Assembly (NCBI RefSeq): GCF_014654785.1
Contig: NZ_BNBD01000015.1
Location: forward strand, 86,865 to 150,864
DNA: 64,000 nucleotides
Reading direction: 5' to 3'
From: Streptomyces mashuensis
Lineage (GTDB): Bacteria > Actinomycetota > Actinomycetes > Streptomycetales > Streptomycetaceae
Position numbers and translations under genes: made by a program. This document shows positions 28,868 through 36,077 of this stretch, one piece after another. Position 1 is the first letter of the stretch. Every line of letters starts with the position of its first letter. A model generated the notes under the pieces. The model did no database searches. It worked only from the letters and a program-made list of their open reading frames with translations, and was not told the DNA's origin.

Positions 28868-28972
28868 GTGAACATTCACGGCCGGGACACCGGGCGGACC
28901 ACGAGCGGACACGTCCCGTCCTCTTGACGGGGCCGCGGGATGTTCACATCGTTCGCGATTGGTTCACACCAA
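28868..28972. promoter_or_regulatory. Three TTCAC palindromes between regulator and protease
   Basis: Three boxes share a core read as TG[T/G]TTCACA or its complement: GTGAACATTCAC (28868-28879), GATGTTCACATC (28939-28950) and TTGGTTCACACCAA (28959-28972). Each has its own dyad symmetry. The last overlaps a possible -35 TTCACA (28963-28968), 16 bp before TATTGA (28985-28990). They look like operators for the divergent helix-turn-helix regulator. Confidence 0.6.
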
Positions 28973-29086
28973 GTCGTCCGCTCGTATTGAAGCTTGTTGA
29001 CCAGCGCACGACAACACCCCGATGCTCCTCACACGCGTCCGGACGCGTTCCTCCACCCAACCCCCCAGTCACGGGAGGAACGCCAC

Positions 29087-29710
29087 ATGGCCCGTGCATC
29101 GGCATCGGCACCCAGAACGACATCCCTCCGCGGGAGACGACCGGCCCTGGCGGCCCTCGTCGCCGCCGCCCTCCTCGCCGTCCCCACCACGGCGAACGCG
29201 GCGGCCGGCGACCAGGGCGCCACCCCCCGGGCGGCCCGCAACCTCTCCATCACCATGCAGGCCCAGGAGAAGACCAACTGGTGCTGGGCCGCCTCCGGCA
29301 ACACCATCAGCACCTACCTGGGCCGCACGTACAGCCAGAACCAGTTCTGCAACGCCGCCTTCGGCCGGCAGCAGGGCAGCACCTGCCCCAACAACCAGGC
29401 CACCCTCGGCAACGTGCAGAACGCCCTGGACTGGGCCGGCATCGAGCCCGGCCGCTACGTCAGCGGCTGGCTGCGCTACCCGACCGTCAAGACCGAGATC
29501 GACGCGGGCCGCCCGGTCGAGACCCGCATCCAGTGGTCCTCCGGCGGCGGCCACATGCACGTCCTCTACGGCTACGACGACAGCAACAGCACCGTCTACT
29601 GGGGCGACCCGTGGCCGTCGAACAGCCGCTACAACTGGGCGTCCCACAGCTGGTACGTCAACAACAACCGCTTCTCCTGGACCCACTCGCTCTACGGGAT
29701 AGGGGCGTGA
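29087..29710 (+). CDS. Secreted papain-like cysteine protease
   Basis: 207 aa. A signal peptide covers about residues 1-38 (ALAALVAAALLAVPTTANAA). The mature part is a papain-like (C70/AvrRpt2-type) domain: catalytic Cys in TNWCWAASGNT (about 64-74), His in GGGHMHVLYGYD (about 154-165), and a later Asp/Asn in YWGDPWPSNSRYNW. Four cysteines in all suggest disulphides. It has a strong RBS (GGGAGGAA, 6 bp). There is no propeptide of usual length, so inhibition may come from its partner, encoded 5 bp downstream. The substrate is unknown. Confidence 0.85.
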   Translation: MARASASAPRTTSLRGRRPALAALVAAALLAVPTTANAAAGDQGATPRAARNLSITMQAQEKTNWCWAASGNTISTYLGRTYSQNQFCNAAFGRQQGSTCPNNQATLGNVQNALDWAGIEPGRYVSGWLRYPTVKTEIDAGRPVETRIQWSSGGGHMHVLYGYDDSNSTVYWGDPWPSNSRYNWASHSWYVNNNRFSWTHSLYGIGA

Positions 29711-29715
29711 GGGAC

Positions 29716-30570
29716 ATGACCCACCCCACCACCGGCCACCGCACCACCGGCCACCCCGCCGGCCGCGCCCGCGCGGGCGCCGTCCGCGCCACCGCCGGCG
29801 GCGCCCTGACCGTCGCCCTGCTGGGCCTGGCGCCCCTCGCGCACGCCGCCCCGCCGCCCGCCACCCCCGCACCACCGTCCGCCGACGAGGTGAGCGCCGC
29901 CCACGCCGCGGCCTCCGCCCCCGCCGGCCTGGAGACCCTCTCCCGCTTCTTCGCCCGCGACGGCGCCCTCGCCAAGGACGCCGCCCGGCCGCGGATCGAG
30001 GGCGCCACCGTGCCCGTCTACACCCTCGACCCGGACTTCGTGGCCGGCCGCGACGGCGCCCCCGTCGCCCGGCTCGACTTCCTCGCCAGCAAGGCCGTCG
30101 CCGCCGACGGGCAGAAGGCCTCGGTGTGGACGGCCCGCACCGGCGGCCACTGGTCCGTGGTCAACATCGCCACCGGCGACGACGAGACCCGCTACGCCGC
30201 CGAGGGCGCCCGCGCCCTGTCCGGCGGCACCGTCTTCCGCGAACCGCAGATCGACGCCTGGTACGTGCAACGCGGCGACCGCGTCCTGCCCCTCGACCCC
30301 GACGCCGTCCGTGCCGTGGGCGGGAAGGGCACCACCCTCGCCGCCTACCGCGACCGCGTCCACAAGGCGTACGGCGACAAGCTGCCCGGCTCCGCCTACG
30401 CCCGGAAGGGCACCGCCGGCGGCTACGACACACAACAGGAAACACAGGAACAGCAGGCACAGCAGGGCGGGCAGGGCAACCAGGCCGGCACCGCCGTCAC
30501 CGTGGGCGGCGCCGCCGCCCTGGTCCTCGGCCTGGGCACGGTGATGGTGCGCAGGGCACCCCGCCGCTGA
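29716..30570 (+). CDS. Exported, C-terminally membrane-anchored partner of the protease
   Basis: 284 aa. A signal peptide follows a His/Thr/Gly-rich start (cleavage near LAHAAPP, about residue 45). The exported domain has DEVSAAHAAA, YTLDPDFV, VARLDFLASKAVAADGQ and GGHWSVVNIATGDDE. A Gln/Gly-rich spacer (QQETQEQQAQQGGQGNQ) leads to a single C-terminal membrane helix (VGGAAALVLGLGTVMV) and RRAPRR, so it is held on the cell surface. No LPxTG motif. The ATG is 5 bp after the protease stop, with a GAGGG RBS. Inhibitor, chaperone or surface receptor for the protease are all possible; no family recognised. Confidence 0.75.
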   Translation: MTHPTTGHRTTGHPAGRARAGAVRATAGGALTVALLGLAPLAHAAPPPATPAPPSADEVSAAHAAASAPAGLETLSRFFARDGALAKDAARPRIEGATVPVYTLDPDFVAGRDGAPVARLDFLASKAVAADGQKASVWTARTGGHWSVVNIATGDDETRYAAEGARALSGGTVFREPQIDAWYVQRGDRVLPLDPDAVRAVGGKGTTLAAYRDRVHKAYGDKLPGSAYARKGTAGGYDTQQETQEQQAQQGGQGNQAGTAVTVGGAAALVLGLGTVMVRRAPRR

Positions 30571-30609
30571 CGCCCCGCACGCCCGGACCGCACCACCCAC
30601 CCCCCACCG

Positions 30610-30644
30610 CCGGCCCCCGGCAGCCCCGCGCTGCCGGGGGCCGG
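30610..30644 (+). terminator. Terminator of the protease operon
   Basis: A perfect 15-bp stem, CCGGCCCCCGGCAGC (30610-30624) with its complement at 30630-30644, and a 5-nt loop. It lies 39 bp after the stop of the partner gene. Confidence 0.88.
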
Positions 30645-30691
30645 CCGCACCCCCGTACCGGGGCGGGCCGGCCCGCGGGAGGATGGAGTCG

Positions 30692-30714
30692 TTGTCAGTG
30701 CCCGCAAGTAGGGT
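30692..30714 (+). promoter_or_regulatory. Damage-type promoter of uvrC (RecA-independent motif)
   Basis: TTGTCAGTG (30692-30700), exactly 8 bp, TAGGGT (30709-30714): a full match to TTGTCRGTG-N8-TAnnnT. The -10 ends 7 bp before the uvrC ATG, so the message should be leaderless and no ribosome binding site intervenes. Confidence 0.85.
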
Positions 30715-30721
30715 GTGTGGC

Positions 30722-32728
30722 ATGGCCGACCCCAGCAGCTACCGACCCAAGCCGGGACAGATCCCCGACTCGCCGGGGGTCTACAAGTTCCGGGACGAGC
30801 ACGGCCGCGTGATCTACGTCGGGAAGGCGAAGAGCCTGCGCCAGCGGCTCTCCAGCTACTTCCAGGACCTCGCCGGCCTGCACCCCCGCACGCGCACCAT
30901 GGTCACCACCGCCGCCTCCGTCGAGTGGACCGTGGTCTCCACCGAGGTCGAGGCGCTGCAGCTGGAGTACTCCTGGATCAAGGAGTACGACCCCCGCTTC
31001 AACGTCAAGTACCGTGACGACAAGAGCTACCCCTCCCTGGCCGTCACGCTGAACGAGGAGTTCCCGCGCGTCCAGGTCATGCGCGGCCCCAAGAAGAAGG
31101 GCGTGCGCTACTTCGGCCCCTACGCGCACGCCTGGGCCATCCGCGAGACCGTCGACCTGATGCTGCGCGTCTTCCCCGTCCGCACCTGCTCCGCGGGCGT
31201 CTTCAAGCGCTCGGCGCAGATCGGCCGCCCCTGCCTGCTGGGCTACATCGGCAAGTGCTCCGCGCCCTGCGTCGGCCGCGTCACCCCCGAGGAGCACCGC
31301 GAACTGGCCGAGGAGTTCTGCGACTTCATGGCCGGCCGCACCGGCGCCTACCTCCGCCGCCTCGAACAGCGGATGCAGGAGGCCGCCGAGGAGATGGAGT
31401 ACGAGCGCGCGGCCCGGCTCCGGGACGACATCGAGGCGCTGCGCCGCGCCATGGAGAAGAACGCCGTCGTCCTCGCCGACGCCACCGACGCCGACCTGAT
31501 CGCCGTCGCGGAGGACGAGCTGGAGGCGGCCGTCCAGATCTTCCACGTGCGCGGCGGCCGGGTCCGCGGTCAGCGCGGCTGGGTCACGGACAAGGTCGAG
31601 GCCGTCGACACCGCGGGCCTCGTCGAGCACGCCCTCCAGCAGCTCTACGGCGAGGAGAGCGGCGACGCGGTGCCCAAGGAGGTCCTCGTCCCCGCCCTGC
31701 CCGAGCCGCCGGAGCCGGTTGCCCAGTGGCTGGCGGAGCGCCGCGGCGCCCGCGTCGACCTGCGCATCCCGCAGCGCGGCGACAAGAAGGACCTCATGGC
31801 CACCGTGCAGCGCAACGCCCAGCAGGCCCTCGCGCTGCACAAGACGAAGCGCGCCTCCGACCTGACCACCCGCTCCCGCGCCCTGGAGGAGATCGCCGAG
31901 GCCCTCGGCCTGGACTCGGCGCCGCTGCGCGTCGAGTGCTTCGACATCTCGCACCTCCAGGGGCAGGACGTGGTCGCCTCCATGGTCGTCTTCGAGGACG
32001 GCCTGGCCCGCAAGAGCGAGTACCGGCGCTTCCAGATCCGTGGCTTCGCGGGACAGGACGACGTCCGGTCCATGCACGAGGTCGTCTCCCGGCGCTTCCG
32101 CCGCTACCTCCAGGAGAAGCAGAAGGCGGGGGAGTGGACGGAGGAGAGCGCGGTCCAGGACGACGAAGCCCCCGACGCCCCCGGCGCCCCGGACACGCAC
32201 CGGGACGACGACGGCCGGCCCAAGCGCTTCGCCTACCCGCCCCAGCTCGTCGTGGTCGACGGCGGCAAGCCGCAGGTGGCCGCCGCCCAGCGGGCCCTGG
32301 ACGAGCTGGGCGTGACCGACGTGGCGGTGTGCGGCCTCGCCAAGCGCCTGGAGGAGGTCTGGCTGCCGCACGAGGACGACCCGGTGGTCCTGCCGCGCAC
32401 CAGCGAGGGCCTCTACCTGCTCCAGCGCGTCCGCGACGAGGCCCACCGCTTCGCCATCGCCTACCAGCGCAGCAAGCGCACCCGGACGCTGAAGGCGTCG
32501 CCGCTGGATGCCGTGCCGGGCCTGGGCGAGACCCGCAAGCAGGCCCTGCTCAAACACTTCGGCTCGGTCAAGCGGCTGCGCGCCGCCACGGTCGAGCAGA
32601 TCTGCGAGACGCCCGGCATCGGCCGGAAGACGGCCGAGACCGTCGCCGCGGCGCTCGCCGCGGCGGCGCCGCCCGCCCCCGCCGTCAACACGGCGACGGG
32701 AGAGATCATGGACGACGTGGAGGAATGA
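30722..32728 (+). CDS. uvrC: UvrABC excinuclease subunit C
   Basis: 668-aa dual-incision nuclease. The N-terminal GIY-YIG domain (about 15-95) reads GVYKFRDEHGRVIYVGKAKSLRQRL and makes the 3' cut. A Cys-rich stretch (RTCSAGVFKRS, RPCLLGYIGKCSAPC) follows, then the UVR motif binding UvrB (about 215-255). The RNase H-like domain with CFDISHLQGQD (about 405) makes the 5' cut, and tandem helix-hairpin-helix motifs lie near 600-650 (VPGLGETRKQALLKHF). An acidic insert near 475-500 is extra. It heads the chain uvrC-rapZ-yvcK-whiA. Confidence 0.97.
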   Translation: MADPSSYRPKPGQIPDSPGVYKFRDEHGRVIYVGKAKSLRQRLSSYFQDLAGLHPRTRTMVTTAASVEWTVVSTEVEALQLEYSWIKEYDPRFNVKYRDDKSYPSLAVTLNEEFPRVQVMRGPKKKGVRYFGPYAHAWAIRETVDLMLRVFPVRTCSAGVFKRSAQIGRPCLLGYIGKCSAPCVGRVTPEEHRELAEEFCDFMAGRTGAYLRRLEQRMQEAAEEMEYERAARLRDDIEALRRAMEKNAVVLADATDADLIAVAEDELEAAVQIFHVRGGRVRGQRGWVTDKVEAVDTAGLVEHALQQLYGEESGDAVPKEVLVPALPEPPEPVAQWLAERRGARVDLRIPQRGDKKDLMATVQRNAQQALALHKTKRASDLTTRSRALEEIAEALGLDSAPLRVECFDISHLQGQDVVASMVVFEDGLARKSEYRRFQIRGFAGQDDVRSMHEVVSRRFRRYLQEKQKAGEWTEESAVQDDEAPDAPGAPDTHRDDDGRPKRFAYPPQLVVVDGGKPQVAAAQRALDELGVTDVAVCGLAKRLEEVWLPHEDDPVVLPRTSEGLYLLQRVRDEAHRFAIAYQRSKRTRTLKASPLDAVPGLGETRKQALLKHFGSVKRLRAATVEQICETPGIGRKTAETVAAALAAAAPPAPAVNTATGEIMDDVEE

Positions 32729-32778
32729 TGGAGCCGCCCGGTAGGGGCTCCGCGCCACGGACCGGCGGAGGCCGCAGT

Positions 32779-33774
32779 ATGGAACACGGGACCACACCCG
32801 GCGGCACGGCCGGCGGAACGGGGAGAACGGGGGAACCCAGGATGAACGCGACCGAGCGGGACGGAGCGAAGGTGAGTACGGGCACGACGGTGGACGCGGC
32901 CGGCGAGACGGTGGGCATCCCCGAGCTGGTGATCATTTCCGGCATGTCGGGGGCGGGGCGCAGCACCGCCGCCAAGTGCCTGGAGGACCTCGGCTGGTTC
33001 GTCGTCGACAACCTGCCGCCCGCCCTGATCCCCACCATGGTGGACCTCGGGGCCCGCTCGCAGGGCAACGTGGCGCGCATCGCCGTGGTCGTGGACGTGC
33101 GCGGCCGGCGGTTCTTCGACAACCTGCGCGAGTCCCTGGCGGACCTGGAGGCCAAGAAGGTCAAGCGCCGGGTGATCTTCCTGGAGGCGTCCGACGACGC
33201 CCTGGTACGCCGCTTCGAGTCGGTGCGCCGCCCGCACCCGCTCCAGGGCTCGGGCCGCATCGTCGACGGCATCGCGGCCGAGCGCGACCTGCTGCGCGAG
33301 CTGCGCGGCGACGCCGACCTGGTGATCGACACCTCCAGCCTCAACGTGCACGAGCTGCGCGCCAAGCTCGACGCCCAGTTCGCCGGCGAGGAGGAGCCGG
33401 AGCTGCGCGCCACGGTGATGTCGTTCGGCTACAAGTACGGCCTGCCCGTCGACGCCGACCTCGTGGTCGACTGCCGTTTCCTGCCGAACCCGCACTGGGT
33501 GCCGGAGCTGCGGCCCTTCACCGGCCTCAACGAGGAGGTCTCGGGCTACGTCTTCAACCAGCCCGGCGCCAAGGAGTTCCTCGACCGCTACACCGAGCTG
33601 CTCCAGCTCATCGCCGCCGGCTACCGCCGCGAGGGCAAGCGGTACGTGACCATCGCCGTCGGCTGCACCGGCGGCAAGCACCGCTCCGTGGCCATGTCCG
33701 AGAAGCTCGCCCACCGCCTGGTCTCCGAGGGCGTCGAGACCGTCGTCGTCCACCGCGACATGGGGCGCGAGTGA
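32779..33774 (+). CDS. rapZ: RapZ/YvcJ-type nucleotide-binding protein
   Basis: 331 aa. P-loop GMSGAGRS (about 55-62), with Arg where a Lys is usual, as in other actinobacterial members. The C-terminal domain has SFGYKYGLP and GCTGGKHRSVAMSEKLA. The E. coli protein is an RNA-binding adaptor; in Gram-positives the family hydrolyses nucleotides and its RNA role is less clear. The first ~45 residues are variable. I use the ATG at 32779 (GGAGG 7 bp upstream); ATG 32842 would give 310 aa. It follows uvrC by 50 bp, and its stop overlaps the next start (GTGA). Confidence 0.92.
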   Translation: MEHGTTPGGTAGGTGRTGEPRMNATERDGAKVSTGTTVDAAGETVGIPELVIISGMSGAGRSTAAKCLEDLGWFVVDNLPPALIPTMVDLGARSQGNVARIAVVVDVRGRRFFDNLRESLADLEAKKVKRRVIFLEASDDALVRRFESVRRPHPLQGSGRIVDGIAAERDLLRELRGDADLVIDTSSLNVHELRAKLDAQFAGEEEPELRATVMSFGYKYGLPVDADLVVDCRFLPNPHWVPELRPFTGLNEEVSGYVFNQPGAKEFLDRYTELLQLIAAGYRREGKRYVTIAVGCTGGKHRSVAMSEKLAHRLVSEGVETVVVHRDMGRE

Positions 33775-34835
33775 CCGGCCGGTCCTTCCGCATGCGCCGC
33801 GTCGGCCGGCTCGTGCCGGGCCGGCCGCAGGCGGCCGGCGAGCGCCGCCCGCAGCGCGTCGCGCGGCGCGGCACCCAGCCCAAGGTCGTCGCCCTCGGCG
33901 GCGGCCACGGGCTGTCCGCGTCCCTGGCCGCGCTCCGCCGTATCACCGGCGACCTCACGGCCGTGGTCACCGTCGCCGACGACGGCGGCTCCAGCGGCCG
34001 GCTCCGGCACGAGCTGGGCGTGCTGCCCCCCGGCGACCTCCGCAAGGCCCTCGCCGCGCTGTGCGGGGACGACGACTGGGGCCAGACCTGGGCCCGAGTG
34101 ATCAAGCACCGCTTCGAGAGCCGGGGCGAGCTGCACGGCCACGCCGTGGGCAACCTGCTCATCGTGGCCCTCTGGGAGCAGCTGGGCGACCACGTCCAGG
34201 CCCTGGACCTCGTCGGCAAGCTCCTCGGCGCCCACGGCCGGGTGCTGCCCATGTCGGCGGTGCCCCTGGAGCTCCAGGCGCAGGTCCGCGGGCACGACCC
34301 GGACGCGCCGGACGACCTGACCACCGTGCGGGGCCAGGCCACCGTGGCGCTGACCCCCGGCGAGGTGCAGTCGGTGCACGTGGTGCCGGAGGACCCGCCG
34401 GCGGTGCCGGAGGCCGTCGAGGCCGTGCTCGACGCGGACTGGGTGGTGCTCGGCCCCGGCTCCTGGTTCTCCTCCGTCATCCCGCATCTGCTGGTGCCCG
34501 AGCTGCTGGACGCGCTCCAGCAGACCCGCGCCCGCCGGGTGCTCTCGCTGAACCTCGCGCCGCAACCCGGCGAAACCGATGGCTTCTCCCCGCAACGTCA
34601 TTTGGAGGTTTTGGCCCGACACGCCCCTAAACTCGCCCTGGACGTGGTGCTGGCCGACGCGGCCGCCGTGCCCGACCGGGAGAGCCTGACGGATGCCGCA
34701 AAGCGGCTCGGGGCAACGGTCGAGCTGGCGGCGGTCGCCTCGCCCGACGGCTCCCCGACGCACGATCCGGAGCTGTTGGCCGCCGCGTACGACCGTATTT
34801 TTCGGATGCATGGAAGGATCGGCCCATGGCGATGA
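33771..34835 (+). CDS. yvcK: YvcK-type gluconeogenesis factor / putative CofD-like protein
   Basis: 354 aa. It shows the CofD/YvcK fold signatures VVALGGGHGLSASLAALRR (about 43-61), VVTVADDGGSSGRL and LPPGDLRKALAAL, and ends YDRIFRMHGRIGPWR. In B. subtilis YvcK is needed for growth on gluconeogenic carbon sources and for cell shape, and binds UDP-sugars. A basic N-terminal extension (residues 1-40) is unlike B. subtilis. The GTG start overlaps the rapZ stop; a second start (ATG 33792) is possible. Its last 10 bases overlap whiA, so the three genes are tightly coupled. Confidence 0.92.
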   Translation: MTGRSFRMRRVGRLVPGRPQAAGERRPQRVARRGTQPKVVALGGGHGLSASLAALRRITGDLTAVVTVADDGGSSGRLRHELGVLPPGDLRKALAALCGDDDWGQTWARVIKHRFESRGELHGHAVGNLLIVALWEQLGDHVQALDLVGKLLGAHGRVLPMSAVPLELQAQVRGHDPDAPDDLTTVRGQATVALTPGEVQSVHVVPEDPPAVPEAVEAVLDADWVVLGPGSWFSSVIPHLLVPELLDALQQTRARRVLSLNLAPQPGETDGFSPQRHLEVLARHAPKLALDVVLADAAAVPDRESLTDAAKRLGATVELAAVASPDGSPTHDPELLAAAYDRIFRMHGRIGPWR

Positions 34836-35833
34836 CGGCTGCGGTGAAGGACGAAATCTCCCGGCTTCCCGTCACCCGCACCTGCTGCCGGAAAGCGGAG
34901 GTCTCGGCCATCCTGCGGTTCGCGGGCGGGCTGCACCTGGTCAGCGGCCGCATCGTGATCGAGGCAGAGCTGGACACCGGGATCGCGGCCCGGCGGCTCC
35001 GCAAGGACATCCTGGAGATCTTCGGGCACTCCTCCGACCTGGTGGTGATGGCCCCCGGCGGGCTGCGCCGGGGCAGCCGGTACGTGGTGCGGGTGGTGGC
35101 GGGCGGTGACCAGCTGGCGCGCCAGACCGGCCTGGTCGACGGCCGCGGCCGGCCGATCCGCGGGCTGCCCCCGCAGGTCGTCTCCGGTGCCACCTGCGAC
35201 GCGGAGGCCGCCTGGCGTGGCGCGTTCCTGGCCCACGGCTCGCTGACCGAGCCCGGCCGCTCCTCGTCCCTGGAGGTGACGTGTCCCGGCCCGGAAGCGG
35301 CGCTGGCGCTGGTCGGGGCGGCCCGCAGACTCCAGATCGCGGCCAAGGCGCGCGAGGTGCGCGGCGTGGACCGCGTCGTCGTCCGTGACGGTGATGCGAT
35401 CGGCGCGCTGTTGACGCGTTTGGGTGCGCACGAGTCGGTGCTGGCCTGGGAGGAGCGGCGGATGCGCCGCGAGGTGCGGGCCACCGCCAACCGCCTGGCC
35501 AACTTCGACGACGCCAACCTGCGCCGCTCGGCGCGGGCCGCCGTGGCCGCCGGCGCGCGTGTCCAGCGGGCGCTGGAGATCCTCGGCGAGGAGGTCCCCG
35601 AGCACCTGGCGGCGGCCGGCCGGCTGCGCATGGAGCACAAGCAGGCCTCGCTGGAGGAGCTGGGCGCGCTCGCCGACCCGCCGCTGACCAAGGACGCCGT
35701 CGCCGGCCGCATCCGCCGCCTGCTGGCCATGGCCGACAAGCGGGCCCAGGACCTGGGCATCCCGGGCACGGAGTCCAACCTGGCCGAGATCCCCGACCTG
35801 ACGGAGGAGATGGCCGAGGGCATGGTGGGCTGA
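34826..35833 (+). CDS. whiA: Sporulation regulator WhiA
   Basis: 335 aa. An N-terminal LAGLIDADG-derived domain covers about 1-200 (AVKDEISRLPVTRTCCRKAEVSAILRF) without homing-nuclease catalytic residues. A C-terminal helix-turn-helix covers about 220-320 (EHLAAAGRLRMEHKQASLEELGALADP). In Streptomyces WhiA acts with WhiB to start sporulation septation and is autoregulated. The start is ATG 34826 (AAGGA upstream); ATG 34832 is an alternative. It overlaps yvcK by 10 bp. A published WhiA promoter within the preceding gene is possible but I see no sure site. The C-terminal tail has a slightly longer acidic stretch than I recall from S. coelicolor. Confidence 0.96.
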   Translation: MAMTAAVKDEISRLPVTRTCCRKAEVSAILRFAGGLHLVSGRIVIEAELDTGIAARRLRKDILEIFGHSSDLVVMAPGGLRRGSRYVVRVVAGGDQLARQTGLVDGRGRPIRGLPPQVVSGATCDAEAAWRGAFLAHGSLTEPGRSSSLEVTCPGPEAALALVGAARRLQIAAKAREVRGVDRVVVRDGDAIGALLTRLGAHESVLAWEERRMRREVRATANRLANFDDANLRRSARAAVAAGARVQRALEILGEEVPEHLAAAGRLRMEHKQASLEELGALADPPLTKDAVAGRIRRLLAMADKRAQDLGIPGTESNLAEIPDLTEEMAEGMVG

Positions 35834-35862
35834 CCGGGCCCCGCAGCCCCCGGCCCGCCACC

Positions 35863-35905
35863 CGCTGCCACCGCTGCCGCTTCCGCTTCCGCTGTCGCTT
35901 CCGCT
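35863..35905 (+). repeat. Short period-6 low-complexity tract after whiA
   Basis: Imperfect repeats of CCGCTT/CCGCTG (about seven units) fill this stretch between the whiA stop and its terminator. It is simple-sequence DNA, probably prone to slippage. No gene seen. Confidence 0.6.
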
Positions 35906-35909
35906 CCCC

Positions 35910-35940
35910 GCCCCCGCGGCCCGCTCCGGGCAGCGGGGGC
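35910..35940 (+). terminator. whiA terminator
   Basis: GCCCCCGC (35910-35917) pairs with GCGGGGGC (35933-35940), and inside it GCCCG/CGGGC closes on a 3-nt loop. It ends the uvrC-rapZ-yvcK-whiA chain. Confidence 0.85.
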
Positions 35941-36003
35941 GGTCCGCTGTGGGCCCCGGCTCCCCGCCCCGCAAGCCCGCCCCGGGCGACGCGAAAGGCG
36001 TTG

Positions 36004-36029
36004 TTGACATGATCATGAGCTGGTCATGA
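36004..36029 (+). promoter_or_regulatory. Promoter/operator region of the M14 carboxypeptidase
   Basis: A consensus -35 TTGACA (36004-36009) is followed by two copies of the palindrome TCATGA (36013-36018 and 36024-36029), five bases apart. No good -10 stands at 17 bp; CATGAC (15 bp spacing) is possible. The paired TCATGA look like a repressor or activator site placed inside the promoter. Confidence 0.5.
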
Positions 36030-36077
36030 CCCTGACGACCGTCCACGCCATGTGACAGCCAACGGCAAGGGGGGCTC

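Noticed and set aside
35863..35940. CRISPR-like or satellite array after whiA
   Set aside because: Period-6 simple sequence without spacers, then a plain terminator hairpin.
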